A stretch of 64,000 bases of DNA from Marisimplicoccus sp964437815 (GCA_964437815.1 CAYTIE010000002.1:15119-79118), one strand, 5' to 3'. Positions 15,863-24,735 are shown, counted from the first letter of the stretch. Notes: generated by a model from the sequence alone, not told the origin. Numbers and translations: made by a program.

Positions 15863-18800
15863 CTAGTCAACTAGATATTCTAATCCTAAAGATTTAAATT
15901 CTTTGTTAAATGCAGGAATTCTTTTAGAAATTATCTCTTCAAATTCACTTAATTGAACATTTAATTTTTGACTTAAGTCATCTTTAACAAGAACACTCTG
16001 ATCAGTTGGTCTAAAATCAGTGCTTGATACAAGAGCATTTAGGTGTCCAAGTTTATTATTAAGTTTAATCCCAAAGTTAAGAGGATCTTGATTGCTCTTA
16101 CTTTTTGTTTGATGTATTTCGTTCTCTATTTTATTAAACGATTCAACAATACTTTTTGCCTCATCAATTAATACTCTTGCAGATTCTACTTCTTTATAAT
16201 CTTCTTGAAATCTTTTAAGTTTTTTTGATATAGATCTCATTTTTTTAATCGATTTATGAGCATTATCTACAAGGCTATTTATTTCATTTATAAACTCAAA
16301 CTGTAGCTGCATGTCTTCAATTGAAGCCTCAGAGATTGGACTCTGAATTATATTAAAAGGTTTTGATATTTCTACATCATTATGGTTAAGTTTTACAATA
16401 TATTCTCCAGGTATTGCTTTTGCTCCTGAAAAATTTACTGCCCAAAGAATCATTCCATCTAGAACTTCAGCTCCTTTATGTCTCATATTCCAAACAAAAT
16501 TGTTACCCCCTTTTTTTACTTCAAGTTTATTCTCTTTATTCTGCGTCCCATAACTTTTAATTTCTTTACCATCTTTTGAATGAAAGCTAAGTGTAATCTC
16601 ATCATTTTCTTTATCATATTCTGGAATATAGTAATGAACAATAATTCCATTTGGTAAATTAGTCCCTGCAGTTAATGATTTATTTCCACCAGAACCATTA
16701 ACTCTATATGCATCTTTTGGCTTATATAATTTATGTTCAGAATCATTTTTATCAAGTTGATGAATTACTGTAAGATCATCAATCATCCAAAGACTTCTTC
16801 CTTGAGTAGCAACAATTAGACTATTATCTTTAATAGTTAGATCAGTAATTGGAACAATAGGAAGGTTTTTTTGAAACTTTTCCCAACTTTTTCCATCGTT
16901 AAAAGATATATACATCCCAGTTTCTGTTCCAGAATAAAGCAAACCTTTCTTGGCTTTATCAGCTCGAAGTACTCTAGTAAAATGCTCTGAATCAATTCCA
17001 TTTGTAATAAGTTTCCAACTTTTTCCATAATTGTTTGTCCTATACAGATATGGTGTAAAGTCTCCAAGCTTATATCTTGTTCCTGCAATATATGCGGTAC
17101 CCTCATCAAATGGAGATGCATCTATACTATTAATCATCATCCAATCAGGCATTCCTTTAGGTGTTATATTCTCCCAAGTTTCTCCTCCATCTTTAGTTAT
17201 ATGAATTAATCCATCATCACTTCCAACCCACATTAATCCTTCTTTTACTGGTGACTCATCAACTGCAAATATTGTTGCATAATATTCTACACCAGTATTA
17301 TCCTTTGTAATCGGCCCTCCTGATGATTTTAATTTTGAAGGGTCATTTCTAGTTAGATCAGGACTAATTACCTCCCAACTTTGACCTTCATTTTCAGTTA
17401 CATGTACATGATTTGAAAATGTATATAACCTTTTAGGGTTATGCTTACTGAAAACTATGGGAAAGTTCCACTGAAATCTATATTTCATTTTTTCAACACC
17501 ATCTCCTAAAGTATTTTCTGGCCAAACATTTATTGGTCTAGAAGATTTTGTGTCATGGTTTAATCTGTTAAGGAAACCTAGATAATTACCGCCATAAACA
17601 ATTTCATTATTTGTTGGATCAACAGCAATATGAGCCGACTCAGAACCTGCAGTTGGCTCCCAATCATTTTCAGTTATATATCTCCCAAAACTTCTATGAG
17701 CTACCCTTTGAGTTGAATTATCCTGCTGGGCAACATATATCCTATAAGGGAAAGCATTGTCTGTTGTAACTCTGTAATATTGAGCAGTGGGTTGATTATA
17801 ATATGTGCTCCATGATTTACCCCCATCATATGTAACTTGAGCACCACCATCATCTGCAATAACCATTCTTTGGTTATCTTCTGGAGCAATCCATAAATCG
17901 TGATGATCACCATGAGGCGCATTATTTGCTTTAAATGTTTTTCCACCATCTGTTGAATGATGATATCTAACATTCATAACATATACACCATCAATATCTT
18001 CAGTATCAGCATAAATTTTTGAATAATACCAAGCTCTTTGTCTTAAAGATCTACTATCATTAAGATAACTCCAAGTTTCACCAGCATCATCAGATCTATA
18101 CACCCCTCCCTTATCTTGATTTTCTATTATAGCCCAAACTCTATCCGAATTAACATGTGAAACAGTAACACCAATAATACCTATTGTTCCATCAGGAAAC
18201 CCTTTATTATTATTTAGTTTGTTCCATGTTTCTCCACTATCATTACTTTTCCATAATGCAGAACCTTCACCTCCACTACTAAGACTATATGGAGTTCTTT
18301 GCATTCTCCATGTGGATGCGTATAAGTTTCTAGAATTATTAGGATCCATTACTAGCTCAACTGCTCCAGAATGTTCATTTGAAAAAAGTATTTTTTTCCA
18401 GCTTTTACCTCCATCAATACTTTTGTAAACCCCTCTATCAACACTAGATTTATATATATTCCCAAGGACTGCAGCATATACTATATCTGGGTTTTTCGGA
18501 TCAATTACAATTCTTGGAATATGTCTAGAATTAGGTAACCCAGAAGATTTCCACGTTTTACCTGCATCTACACTTTTCCAAACACCATATCCTGAAGACA
18601 CATTTCCTCTAACGGTTACTTCACCACCTCCTACAAAAATTATATTCGGATCACTTTCTGCAATAGCTATAGATCCAATACTTCCACCAAAAAAACCATC
18701 AGAAATATTTTTCCAAGTTTCTCCACCATTTGTTGTTTTCCAAACACCTCCGCCTGTTGCCCCAAAATAGAATAAATCTGGATTTTCAGAAACACCTACA

Positions 18801-18985
18801 ACTGCAGCTGATCTACCACCTCTAAAGGGCCCGATTTCTCTATACTCAACTGATTCATGAAGGCTTGAGCTATATGTTTGAAGACTGCTTTTCTTTGATT
18901 TTTTCTGTCCATAGACAGAAGTATTTATTAAGAGAAAACCAATCAGTAAATATCCGAATAACTTAATGTAATTTTTGTGTCTCAT
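15863..18985 (-). CDS. Exported BNR/sortilin-like (VPS10-type) beta-propeller protein
   Basis: This 1040-residue protein starts with a signal peptide (residues about 8-26, ending SVYGQ). It then carries many BNR/Asp-box repeats of the form S-x-D-x-G-x-T-W (for example TTNGGETWKN, SVDAGKTWKS, SNDSGETWNK, SDDAGETWSY, TKDGGETWEN). Together they form one or two beta-propellers up to about residue 730. An immunoglobulin-like segment and a helical C-terminal domain (about 880-1040) follow. Databases often call these glycosyl hydrolases, but no catalytic residues can be identified. It is probably periplasmic or surface-exposed. No T9SS C-terminal sorting domain is evident. Confidence 0.85.
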   Translation of the reverse strand: MRHKNYIKLFGYLLIGFLLINTSVYGQKKSKKSSLQTYSSSLHESVEYREIGPFRGGRSAAVVGVSENPDLFYFGATGGGVWKTTNGGETWKNISDGFFGGSIGSIAIAESDPNIIFVGGGEVTVRGNVSSGYGVWKSVDAGKTWKSSGLPNSRHIPRIVIDPKNPDIVYAAVLGNIYKSSVDRGVYKSIDGGKSWKKILFSNEHSGAVELVMDPNNSRNLYASTWRMQRTPYSLSSGGEGSALWKSNDSGETWNKLNNNKGFPDGTIGIIGVTVSHVNSDRVWAIIENQDKGGVYRSDDAGETWSYLNDSRSLRQRAWYYSKIYADTEDIDGVYVMNVRYHHSTDGGKTFKANNAPHGDHHDLWIAPEDNQRMVIADDGGAQVTYDGGKSWSTYYNQPTAQYYRVTTDNAFPYRIYVAQQDNSTQRVAHRSFGRYITENDWEPTAGSESAHIAVDPTNNEIVYGGNYLGFLNRLNHDTKSSRPINVWPENTLGDGVEKMKYRFQWNFPIVFSKHNPKRLYTFSNHVHVTENEGQSWEVISPDLTRNDPSKLKSSGGPITKDNTGVEYYATIFAVDESPVKEGLMWVGSDDGLIHITKDGGETWENITPKGMPDWMMINSIDASPFDEGTAYIAGTRYKLGDFTPYLYRTNNYGKSWKLITNGIDSEHFTRVLRADKAKKGLLYSGTETGMYISFNDGKSWEKFQKNLPIVPITDLTIKDNSLIVATQGRSLWMIDDLTVIHQLDKNDSEHKLYKPKDAYRVNGSGGNKSLTAGTNLPNGIIVHYYIPEYDKENDEITLSFHSKDGKEIKSYGTQNKENKLEVKKGGNNFVWNMRHKGAEVLDGMILWAVNFSGAKAIPGEYIVKLNHNDVEISKPFNIIQSPISEASIEDMQLQFEFINEINSLVDNAHKSIKKMRSISKKLKRFQEDYKEVESARVLIDEAKSIVESFNKIENEIHQTKSKSNQDPLNFGIKLNNKLGHLNALVSSTDFRPTDQSVLVKDDLSQKLNVQLSEFEEIISKRIPAFNKEFKSLGLEYLVD

Positions 18986-19004
18986 ATTTTTTTAATTTAG
19001 CTTT

Positions 19005-19035
19005 AAAAAGTAAAAAAAATAAAGTTAATTACCAA
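19005..19035 (-). promoter_or_regulatory. Candidate promoter of the BNR-DUF2723 operon
   Basis: On the minus strand TTG (19035-19033), a 20-nt spacer and TACTTTTT (19012-19005) match the Bacteroidota consensus except for the final G. The ATG at 18985 is 19 nt downstream. Confidence 0.35.
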
Positions 19036-19040
19036 TATTT

Positions 19041-20300
19041 ATGGATACATATGCTAATATGCTTTTAATAGCAATACCAATTTTTTTCGTTTTGGTTCTA
19101 CTTGAAGCTCTTTATGGAAACTGGATTAATGATCAGAAACATAATTTTATGGATACTATTTCTAGTTTGTCATCTGGTATAACTAATTTACTATATGATT
19201 TATTGGGGCTTGGAATTATTATTGTTTCTTATTCCTTTTTGTATGAATATCTAATGATTTTTTCTATTGAAGAAAGTATTTTGCTCTATTTTGTTGCTTT
19301 TATCTGTATAGATTTTGCAAGTTACTGTCACCATTATTTAAAGCACTCAGTAAATGTATTTTGGAATCAACATGTTATTCATCATAGTAGCGAAGAATTC
19401 AATCTTGCTTGTGCTTTAAGACAAAGTATTACAAATAATTTAGGTGTAGGAATATTATTCTTGTTACCTGCAGCTTTATGTGGTGTGCCTCCTAAAGTGA
19501 TTTCTATTATAGCACCTTTACATTTGTTCGGTCAATTTTGGTACCATACAAGGCACATTGGAAAATTAGGTTTTCTAGAATATATAATTGTAACACCATC
19601 ACAACATAGAGTTCATCATGCAATAAATCCTGAATATATAGATAAAAATTTGGGAGCAATCTTCTGTGTTTGGGATAGGGCTTTTGGAACTTTTCAAGAA
19701 GAATTAGAAGAAGTTCCTTGTGTATTTGGAACTTTAAAACCTGTTAGAACATGGAATCCTGTTTTAATTAATTTTATTCACTTATGGGGGTTAATCCAAG
19801 ATGCTTGGAATACTAAAAACTGGAATGACAAATTAAAACTATGGTTTATGCCAACAGGGTGGAGGCCAAATGATGTTTCGATAAAATTCCCTAGGGAAAC
19901 TGTTGCTGATGTTTATAGTCAAAAAAAGTATTCACCAAAATATAATTTCAAACATAAACTGATGACAATATTTCAATTTATTTGTATAAATATAATGTCA
20001 TTCTTATTCCTATATAATTTTTCTGATTTAGATTTATTTAGTCGAACTGCTTATATGATCTTGATTTTTTCTACAATTTTTGGATTTACTTCTATGATGG
20101 ATGGCTATAAGTGGGGCTTGATTTTTGAGATTATAAGGTCACTAGTTGGACTGGGATTAATCTTATATTTCTTTGAACAACTTCTGTTGGAGAATAGTAT
20201 TTATATTATTCTTGGGTTTGGATTATATTTCATAATAACATTCCTAATAACTACTGTTGTTGGGTCGAGTTTGCCAAAGAGATTATTATCATATCAATAA
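19041..20300 (+). CDS. Sterol desaturase / fatty acid hydroxylase family protein
   Basis: This 419-residue integral membrane protein has four N-terminal helices and the eight-histidine di-iron motif of the family: HHYLKH at 97-102, HVIHH at 111-115, HTRH and HRVHH in the following 90 residues. Such enzymes hydroxylate or desaturate lipids in an O2-dependent reaction at the inner membrane. The C-terminal part (about 310-415) adds four more hydrophobic helices, as in other bacterial long forms. The lipid substrate is unknown; Bacteroidota members often act on fatty acids or carotenoids. It is divergent from the BNR gene. Confidence 0.88.
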   Translation: MDTYANMLLIAIPIFFVLVLLEALYGNWINDQKHNFMDTISSLSSGITNLLYDLLGLGIIIVSYSFLYEYLMIFSIEESILLYFVAFICIDFASYCHHYLKHSVNVFWNQHVIHHSSEEFNLACALRQSITNNLGVGILFLLPAALCGVPPKVISIIAPLHLFGQFWYHTRHIGKLGFLEYIIVTPSQHRVHHAINPEYIDKNLGAIFCVWDRAFGTFQEELEEVPCVFGTLKPVRTWNPVLINFIHLWGLIQDAWNTKNWNDKLKLWFMPTGWRPNDVSIKFPRETVADVYSQKKYSPKYNFKHKLMTIFQFICINIMSFLFLYNFSDLDLFSRTAYMILIFSTIFGFTSMMDGYKWGLIFEIIRSLVGLGLILYFFEQLLLENSIYIILGFGLYFIITFLITTVVGSSLPKRLLSYQ

Positions 20301-20335
20301 GTCTTTTCCCTATTAAATAAACAAGAAGAGTTTAT

Positions 20336-20365
20336 TTGAATAGTGGAAACTTTAATATAAATTTG
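20336..20365 (+). promoter_or_regulatory. Promoter of tRNA-Gln
   Basis: TTG at 20336-20338, a 19-nt spacer and TAAATTTG at 20358-20365 are a perfect match to the Bacteroidota housekeeping promoter TTG-N19-TAnnTTTG. The mature tRNA begins 9 nt after the -7 box, as expected. Confidence 0.75.
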
Positions 20366-20374
20366 TGCACTAAT

Positions 20375-20447
20375 TGGCCTATGGTGTAACTGGCAACACG
20401 TCTGGTTTTGGTCCAGAAGAGTCTAGGTTCGATCCCTAGTAGGCCAA
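20375..20447 (+). tRNA. tRNA-Gln (anticodon TTG)
   Basis: A 73-nt cloverleaf can be folded by eye. The acceptor arms TGGCCTA (20375-20381) and TAGGCCA (20440-20446) pair perfectly, and A20447 is the discriminator. The anticodon stem TCTGG/CCAGA (20401-20405 with 20413-20417) holds the loop TTTTGGT with anticodon TTG at positions 34-36. The T arm is CTAGG-TTCGATC-CCTAG. The 3' CCA is not encoded and must be added enzymatically. It lies where rimP often stands, just before nusA. Confidence 0.95.
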
Positions 20448-20474
20448 CAATTTCGTTAAATGGATAATTATTAA

Positions 20475-20482
20475 TACATTTG
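20475..20482 (+). promoter_or_regulatory. Candidate internal -7 element before nusA
   Basis: TACATTTG is a perfect TAnnTTTG match between tRNA-Gln and the terminator-like hairpin. No exact TTG lies at -33 (TTC at 20452-20454 is closest). If used, the transcript would begin near 20488 and include the hairpin in the nusA leader. Confidence 0.42.
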
Positions 20483-20502
20483 CGAAGCATTTTGAGAATT
20501 TC

Positions 20503-20532
20503 AGAGGCGACTTTATGTCCCTCTTTTTTTTT
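20503..20532 (+). terminator. Intrinsic terminator / possible nusA attenuator
   Basis: The arms AGAGGCGAC (20503-20511) and GTCCCTCT (20517-20524) form eight base pairs with one bulged C and a five-base loop. They run directly into nine T residues (20524-20532). It is the strongest Rho-independent terminator I see in the window. It can end the tRNA-Gln transcript, and since nusA begins 13 nt later it can also act as a read-through attenuator for nusA-infB. Confidence 0.75.
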
Positions 20533-20544
20533 AAATAAAGTTTT

Positions 20545-21777
20545 ATGGAAAATATAGCACTAATAGAATCGTTTTCGGAATTTAAAGACGAAAAATTTAT
20601 TGATAGAGTAACTTTGATGGTTATTCTTGAAGAAGTATTTAGAAATACTTTAACAAAGCAATTTGGTACTGATGAAAATTTTGATATTATTATTAACCCT
20701 GATAAAGGAGATCTTGAGATTTGGAGAAATAGGATTGTTGTTGAAGATGGAAAGGTAGAAGATCCTAATGCAGAAATTGAGCTTAAAGATGCAATTAAAA
20801 TTGAACCTGATTTTGAAGTTGGTGAAGAAGTTTCGGAAGAATTTAAACTTATAGATTTAGGTAGAAGAGCTATACAAAGTTTGAGACAGAATCTTGTTTC
20901 AAAGGTTTTCGAACATGATAGTAATAATATTTATAATCAATTTAAAGATAGGGTTGGTGAAATTTTTACTGCTGAAGTACATCATATTAGAAGCAGGGAA
21001 GTTATTCTACTTGATGATGATGGCAATGAATTAATCCTTCCTAAGGATAGACAAATACCAAAAGATTTTTTTAGAAAAGGTGATAATGTTAGAGGAGTTA
21101 TAGAAAGTGTTGAGTTACGAGGTAATAAACCTAGAATTGTTTTTTCAAGAACCTCGCCTCTATTTCTTGAAAAATTATTTGAGCAAGAAATACCTGAAGT
21201 TTTTGACGGTTTAATTACAATTAAAAAAGCTGTAAGAATTCCAGGAGAAAAAGCTAAAGTAGCTGTTGATTCTTATGATGATAGAATAGATCCTGTTGGA
21301 GCTTGTGTTGGAATGAAAGGTTCAAGAATTCATGGAATTGTTAGAGAACTTGGAAATGAAAATATTGATGTAATAAATTATACAAATAATACTCAGCTTT
21401 TTATAACTAGGGCTCTTAGTCCAGCTAAAATAAATACATTGAAAATCGATGAAGAGGAAAAAAGAGTGCAAGTTTTTCTCGATCCAGATGAAGTCTCTAG
21501 AGCAATAGGTAAAGGAGGATATAATATTAGACTTGCTGGAAAATTAACAGGATATGAAATTGATGTTTATAGAGAAGGAGCTGAAGAGGATGTTGAATTA
21601 AGAGAATTTAGTGATGAGATTGATGATTGGGTTATTGAGGAATTCAGAAAAGTTGGCCTTGATACAGCTAAGAGTATTCTTGAACTAGAAGCAGAAGACC
21701 TAATTAAAAGAACTGATCTTGAAGAAGAAACCGTAATGGATGTCCTTAAAATTTTAAAAGAAGAATTTGAAGATTAG
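20545..21777 (+). CDS. nusA: Transcription termination/antitermination factor NusA
   Basis: This 410-residue protein has the NusA order. The N-terminal RNA-polymerase-binding domain (1-125) is followed by an S1 domain (about 130-200, GEIFTAEVHHIRSREVILLD) and two KH domains (GACVGMKGSRIHGIVREL near 250 and EVSRAIGKGGYNIRLAGKLT near 316-335). A short helical tail ends in an acidic stretch. It binds RNA polymerase and nascent RNA to modulate pausing and termination. infB follows 16 bp downstream. rimP, the usual first gene of this operon, is absent and is replaced by tRNA-Gln plus a terminator. Confidence 0.96.
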   Translation: MENIALIESFSEFKDEKFIDRVTLMVILEEVFRNTLTKQFGTDENFDIIINPDKGDLEIWRNRIVVEDGKVEDPNAEIELKDAIKIEPDFEVGEEVSEEFKLIDLGRRAIQSLRQNLVSKVFEHDSNNIYNQFKDRVGEIFTAEVHHIRSREVILLDDDGNELILPKDRQIPKDFFRKGDNVRGVIESVELRGNKPRIVFSRTSPLFLEKLFEQEIPEVFDGLITIKKAVRIPGEKAKVAVDSYDDRIDPVGACVGMKGSRIHGIVRELGNENIDVINYTNNTQLFITRALSPAKINTLKIDEEEKRVQVFLDPDEVSRAIGKGGYNIRLAGKLTGYEIDVYREGAEEDVELREFSDEIDDWVIEEFRKVGLDTAKSILELEAEDLIKRTDLEEETVMDVLKILKEEFED

Positions 21778-21793
21778 ATTATAAATTATATAT

Positions 21794-24298
21794 ATGCCAG
21801 GACCAATTAGGTTAAATAAAGTATTAAAAGAATTAAATATCTCTTTAGATAGAGCAGTTGAATTCCTTAGTTCCAAGGAAATTAAAATTGATGCTAGGCC
21901 AACCACAAAAATTGATCAGAAAGTTTATGATTTACTATCAGATGAATTTGAGGTATATAAATCAGAAAAAGATGTTCTAGATAAAATAAATACTCAAAAA
22001 AGAAAAGAAATTGAGGCTAAAGAAATGCTTGAGAACAAGGATAATCTAGAAGAAACTAAAAAAAAGAATGATGAAAATCAAAAATTAAAGGAACCAAAAG
22101 AGCAAAATAAATTAGATCAAAGTAATGAACATTCAGAAAATTTTGAAAGAGAGAAAAAAGATAAAAAATCGAATAAAATAGAGACTAAATTCCAAAAACT
22201 TTCTGGACTTAAGAAAACGGGTGAGACTGTAGACTTGAAATCTATTGAAAATGATAAAAAAGAAAATCCTTCAGAGGATTCGAAGAAACGAAGAAGAAAA
22301 AGAATAAGTAAAGGGGGGATAAAGGATAAAAAAGAAGGCTTAGATAAGTCAAAACCTAATTTTAAAAAAAACAAAAATACTAACTTAAAAGTTGAGCCTA
22401 GTGATGAAGAAATACAGAAGCAAGTAAGAGAAACACTTGAAAAACTTCAGGGAAGTACTAAGTCAAAAGGAGCTAAACATAGAAAAGATAAGAGGGATCA
22501 AAGGAAGCAGAAGACAGAAGAGGAAATTGAGAAAAAAGAAAAAGAAAGTAAAAAAATACAAATTACTGAGTTTATTACTGTAGGAGAGATAGCATCTCTT
22601 ATGGAAATAACTTCTAATGAAATAATTTCTGCCTGTATGGGTCTTGGTATAATGGTTACTATGAACCAAAGACTTGATGCTGAAACTTTAACTATTGTTG
22701 CTGATGAGTTTGATTATGAACTTGAATTTGTAAAATCAGATTTAGAAGAAAAAATTGAAGAACAAGAAGAAGAAGAAGGGTCATTAGAGAAACGTCCTCC
22801 AATAATTACGGTGATGGGTCATGTTGATCATGGAAAAACTTCTTTATTAGACTTTATAAGGAAATCAGATATTACAAAAGATGAATCAGGTGGAATAACC
22901 CAACATATTGGAGCTTATTCAGTTGAGGTAAATGAATCTCAAAAGATAACTTTTTTAGACACACCTGGTCATGAAGCTTTTACTGCAATGCGAGCAAGAG
23001 GTGCCCAAATAACTGATATTGTCATCATCATTATTGCTGCTGATGATGATATTATGCCACAAACAAAGGAGGCAATTAGTCATGCCCAAGCTGCTGGTGT
23101 TCCTATGATATTTGCAATTAATAAGATTGATAAAGAGAATGCAAATCCAGATAAAGTTAAAGAATCATTAGCTTCGATGAATCTTCTTGTTGAGGATTGG
23201 GGAGGTAAAATTCAATCACAAGATATTTCAGCAACATCTGGTAAAGGGGTTGATCTCCTTTTAGAAAAAGTTCTTTTAGAATCTGATGTAATGGATTTAA
23301 AAGCTAATTCTGCAAAACGTGCAACAGGTACAGTTCTTGAAGCTTATCTTGATAAAGGCAGAGGTTATGTATCAACTATTTTGGTACAAAATGGTAGTTT
23401 ATCTATCGGAGATTATATCTTGGCAGGAAAAAATAGTGGAAAGGTTAAAGCTATGTTTGATGAATCTGGAAAAATACTTCAGGTTGCCTCACCTTCAACT
23501 CCTGTATCTGTACTTGGGCTAGATGGTGCACCTCAAGCCGGAGATCCTTTTAAAGTTATTGAAGATGAAAAAGAAGCTAAGCAAATAGCGGCGAAAAGAA
23601 CACAACTTGTAAGAGAACAAACTGTAAGAACTCAGAAACATATCACTTTAGATGAAATTGGAAGAAGAATAGCGATTGGGGATTTTAAAGAAATGAATGT
23701 AATAATAAAAGGTGATGTAGATGGTTCTGTAGAAGCTTTAACGGATTCATTCCAAAACCTTTCAACTGAGGAAGTTCAAGTTAATATTATTTTTAAAGGT
23801 GTTGGAGCAATTACTGATTCTGACGTTCTGTTAGCCTCAGCTTCTGAGGCAATTATTATTGGTTTTAATGTTCGCCCAACAGATAGTGCTAGAAAAATTT
23901 CTGAAAAGGAACAAGTTGATATAAGATCATATTCAATAATATATGATGCAATAAACGATTTAAAAGATGCAATGGAAGGATTATTGTCACCTGATATGAA
24001 GGAGGAAGTAATAGGCTCAGCAGAAGTACGAGATATTTTTAAAATATCTAAATTAGGTACTATAGCTGGCTGTATGGTTACTTCTGGAAAAATTACAAGA
24101 AATTCTGGTGTAAGAGTTATTAGGGAAGAAAATGTAATTTTTGATGGTAGCCTGTCTTCTCTTAAGAGGTTTAAAGATGATGTAAAAGAAGTAACAAAGG
24201 GTTTTGATTGTGGACTTCAAATCTTAGATTTTAATGATGTTCAGGCAGGTGACTTAATTGAAAGTTATCAAGAAATTGAGATAAGAAAAAAGTTATAA
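21794..24298 (+). CDS. infB: Translation initiation factor IF-2
   Basis: This 834-residue GTPase delivers initiator tRNA to the 30S subunit. An N-terminal IF2_N-like helix bundle (about 4-55) is followed by a lysine/glutamate-rich low-complexity linker (about 60-255) and a second IF2_N-like module (about 258-310). The G domain then has GHVDHGKT at 342-349, DTPGHEAFTAMRARG, NKIDK and ATSGKG. Domains II-IV run to the end. The linker is compact compared with the roughly 900-1000-residue IF-2 proteins common in Bacteroidota. Its stop overlaps the convergent SPOR gene by 6 bp. Confidence 0.97.
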   Translation: MPGPIRLNKVLKELNISLDRAVEFLSSKEIKIDARPTTKIDQKVYDLLSDEFEVYKSEKDVLDKINTQKRKEIEAKEMLENKDNLEETKKKNDENQKLKEPKEQNKLDQSNEHSENFEREKKDKKSNKIETKFQKLSGLKKTGETVDLKSIENDKKENPSEDSKKRRRKRISKGGIKDKKEGLDKSKPNFKKNKNTNLKVEPSDEEIQKQVRETLEKLQGSTKSKGAKHRKDKRDQRKQKTEEEIEKKEKESKKIQITEFITVGEIASLMEITSNEIISACMGLGIMVTMNQRLDAETLTIVADEFDYELEFVKSDLEEKIEEQEEEEGSLEKRPPIITVMGHVDHGKTSLLDFIRKSDITKDESGGITQHIGAYSVEVNESQKITFLDTPGHEAFTAMRARGAQITDIVIIIIAADDDIMPQTKEAISHAQAAGVPMIFAINKIDKENANPDKVKESLASMNLLVEDWGGKIQSQDISATSGKGVDLLLEKVLLESDVMDLKANSAKRATGTVLEAYLDKGRGYVSTILVQNGSLSIGDYILAGKNSGKVKAMFDESGKILQVASPSTPVSVLGLDGAPQAGDPFKVIEDEKEAKQIAAKRTQLVREQTVRTQKHITLDEIGRRIAIGDFKEMNVIIKGDVDGSVEALTDSFQNLSTEEVQVNIIFKGVGAITDSDVLLASASEAIIIGFNVRPTDSARKISEKEQVDIRSYSIIYDAINDLKDAMEGLLSPDMKEEVIGSAEVRDIFKISKLGTIAGCMVTSGKITRNSGVRVIREENVIFDGSLSSLKRFKDDVKEVTKGFDCGLQILDFNDVQAGDLIESYQEIEIRKKL

Positions 24299-24682
24299 TT
24301 CATCATTTTTTAATATAAACGCACCACGAAATTTTCTTTTTATTTTTTCCAGGTTTATTGAAGCATCAATTATAGTTTTAAAATTTCCAACTCTTACCTT
24401 ATAGTTTGGTGTTTCAAATATTAAGCTAGTTTTTATTTCTTTAAATTCTTCAGAAAAAGCTTTTGATATAGAGTCTGCTTCTTTCAAATCTCCATAATAG
24501 ATTTGAATAGTATAAAAACTCGATTCAAAAATTTTTTTATTATAATCTGTCTTTAATCTTAATAGTTTATAAATAGAAGAATCTTGATTTATTAATTGAT
24601 TATTTTCTTGACCAATTAAAGGACTGGTAATAAACAAAAACAAATAAAATAATTCGATAATTTTAATTCTTTTAAACGTCAT
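24293..24682 (-). CDS. SPOR-domain exported protein
   Basis: This 129-residue protein has a signal peptide (about 1-24, LFLFITSPLIGQ) and a C-terminal SPOR-like domain (about 55-125) with YTIQIYYGDLKEADSISKAF and PNYKVRVGNFKTIIDA. SPOR domains bind denuded glycan strands in peptidoglycan, so it probably sits in the periplasm. A SPOR protein in this exact place, between infB and the ACIII genes, is a familiar arrangement in Flavobacteriia. The gene is divergent from actA and shares an intergenic region that holds a palindrome. Confidence 0.85.
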   Translation of the reverse strand: MTFKRIKIIELFYLFLFITSPLIGQENNQLINQDSSIYKLLRLKTDYNKKIFESSFYTIQIYYGDLKEADSISKAFSEEFKEIKTSLIFETPNYKVRVGNFKTIIDASINLEKIKRKFRGAFILKNDEL

Positions 24683-24689
24683 CTAATCT

Positions 24690-24697
24690 CAAAGTTA
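24690..24697 (-). promoter_or_regulatory. Promoter -7 element of the SPOR gene
   Basis: The minus strand reads TAACTTTG, a perfect TAnnTTTG match, 7 nt before the ATG. The transcript would have almost no leader. No TTG is found at -33; that region instead runs up to the palindrome at 24719-24735. Confidence 0.42.
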
Positions 24698-24718
24698 CTA
24701 AAATGAAATAATTTGTTA

Positions 24719-24735
24719 TTTAGAATGATTCTAAA
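24719..24735. promoter_or_regulatory. Palindromic operator candidate (Fur-family 7-1-7 geometry)
   Basis: TTTAGAATGATTCTAAA is a perfect inverted repeat (8-1-8). Its inner 15 nt, TTAGAAT-G-ATTCTAA, share the 7-1-7 layout and the AAT-N-ATT core of Fur and PerR boxes (PerR: TTATAAT-N-ATTATAA), differing from the PerR box at one symmetric position. It lies midway between the divergent SPOR and actA starts, about 40 nt from each. A Fur-family repressor is an inference. Confidence 0.5.

Noticed and set aside
15863..18985. Glycoside hydrolase activity of the BNR protein
   Set aside because: Asp-box repeats only show a beta-propeller; no catalytic acid/base or nucleophile pattern can be named.
18997..19028. 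Imperfect inverted repeat TTAGCTTTA / TAAAGTTAA between the BNR and hydroxylase genes
   Set aside because: One mismatch, A/T-rich, and partly explained by overlapping promoter-like sequence; chance is likely.
20515..20538. A seven-codon leader ORF (ATG...TAA with three Phe codons) overlapping the terminator before nusA
   Set aside because: The Phe codons are simply the T-run of the terminator; no ribosome site and no link between phenylalanine and nusA.
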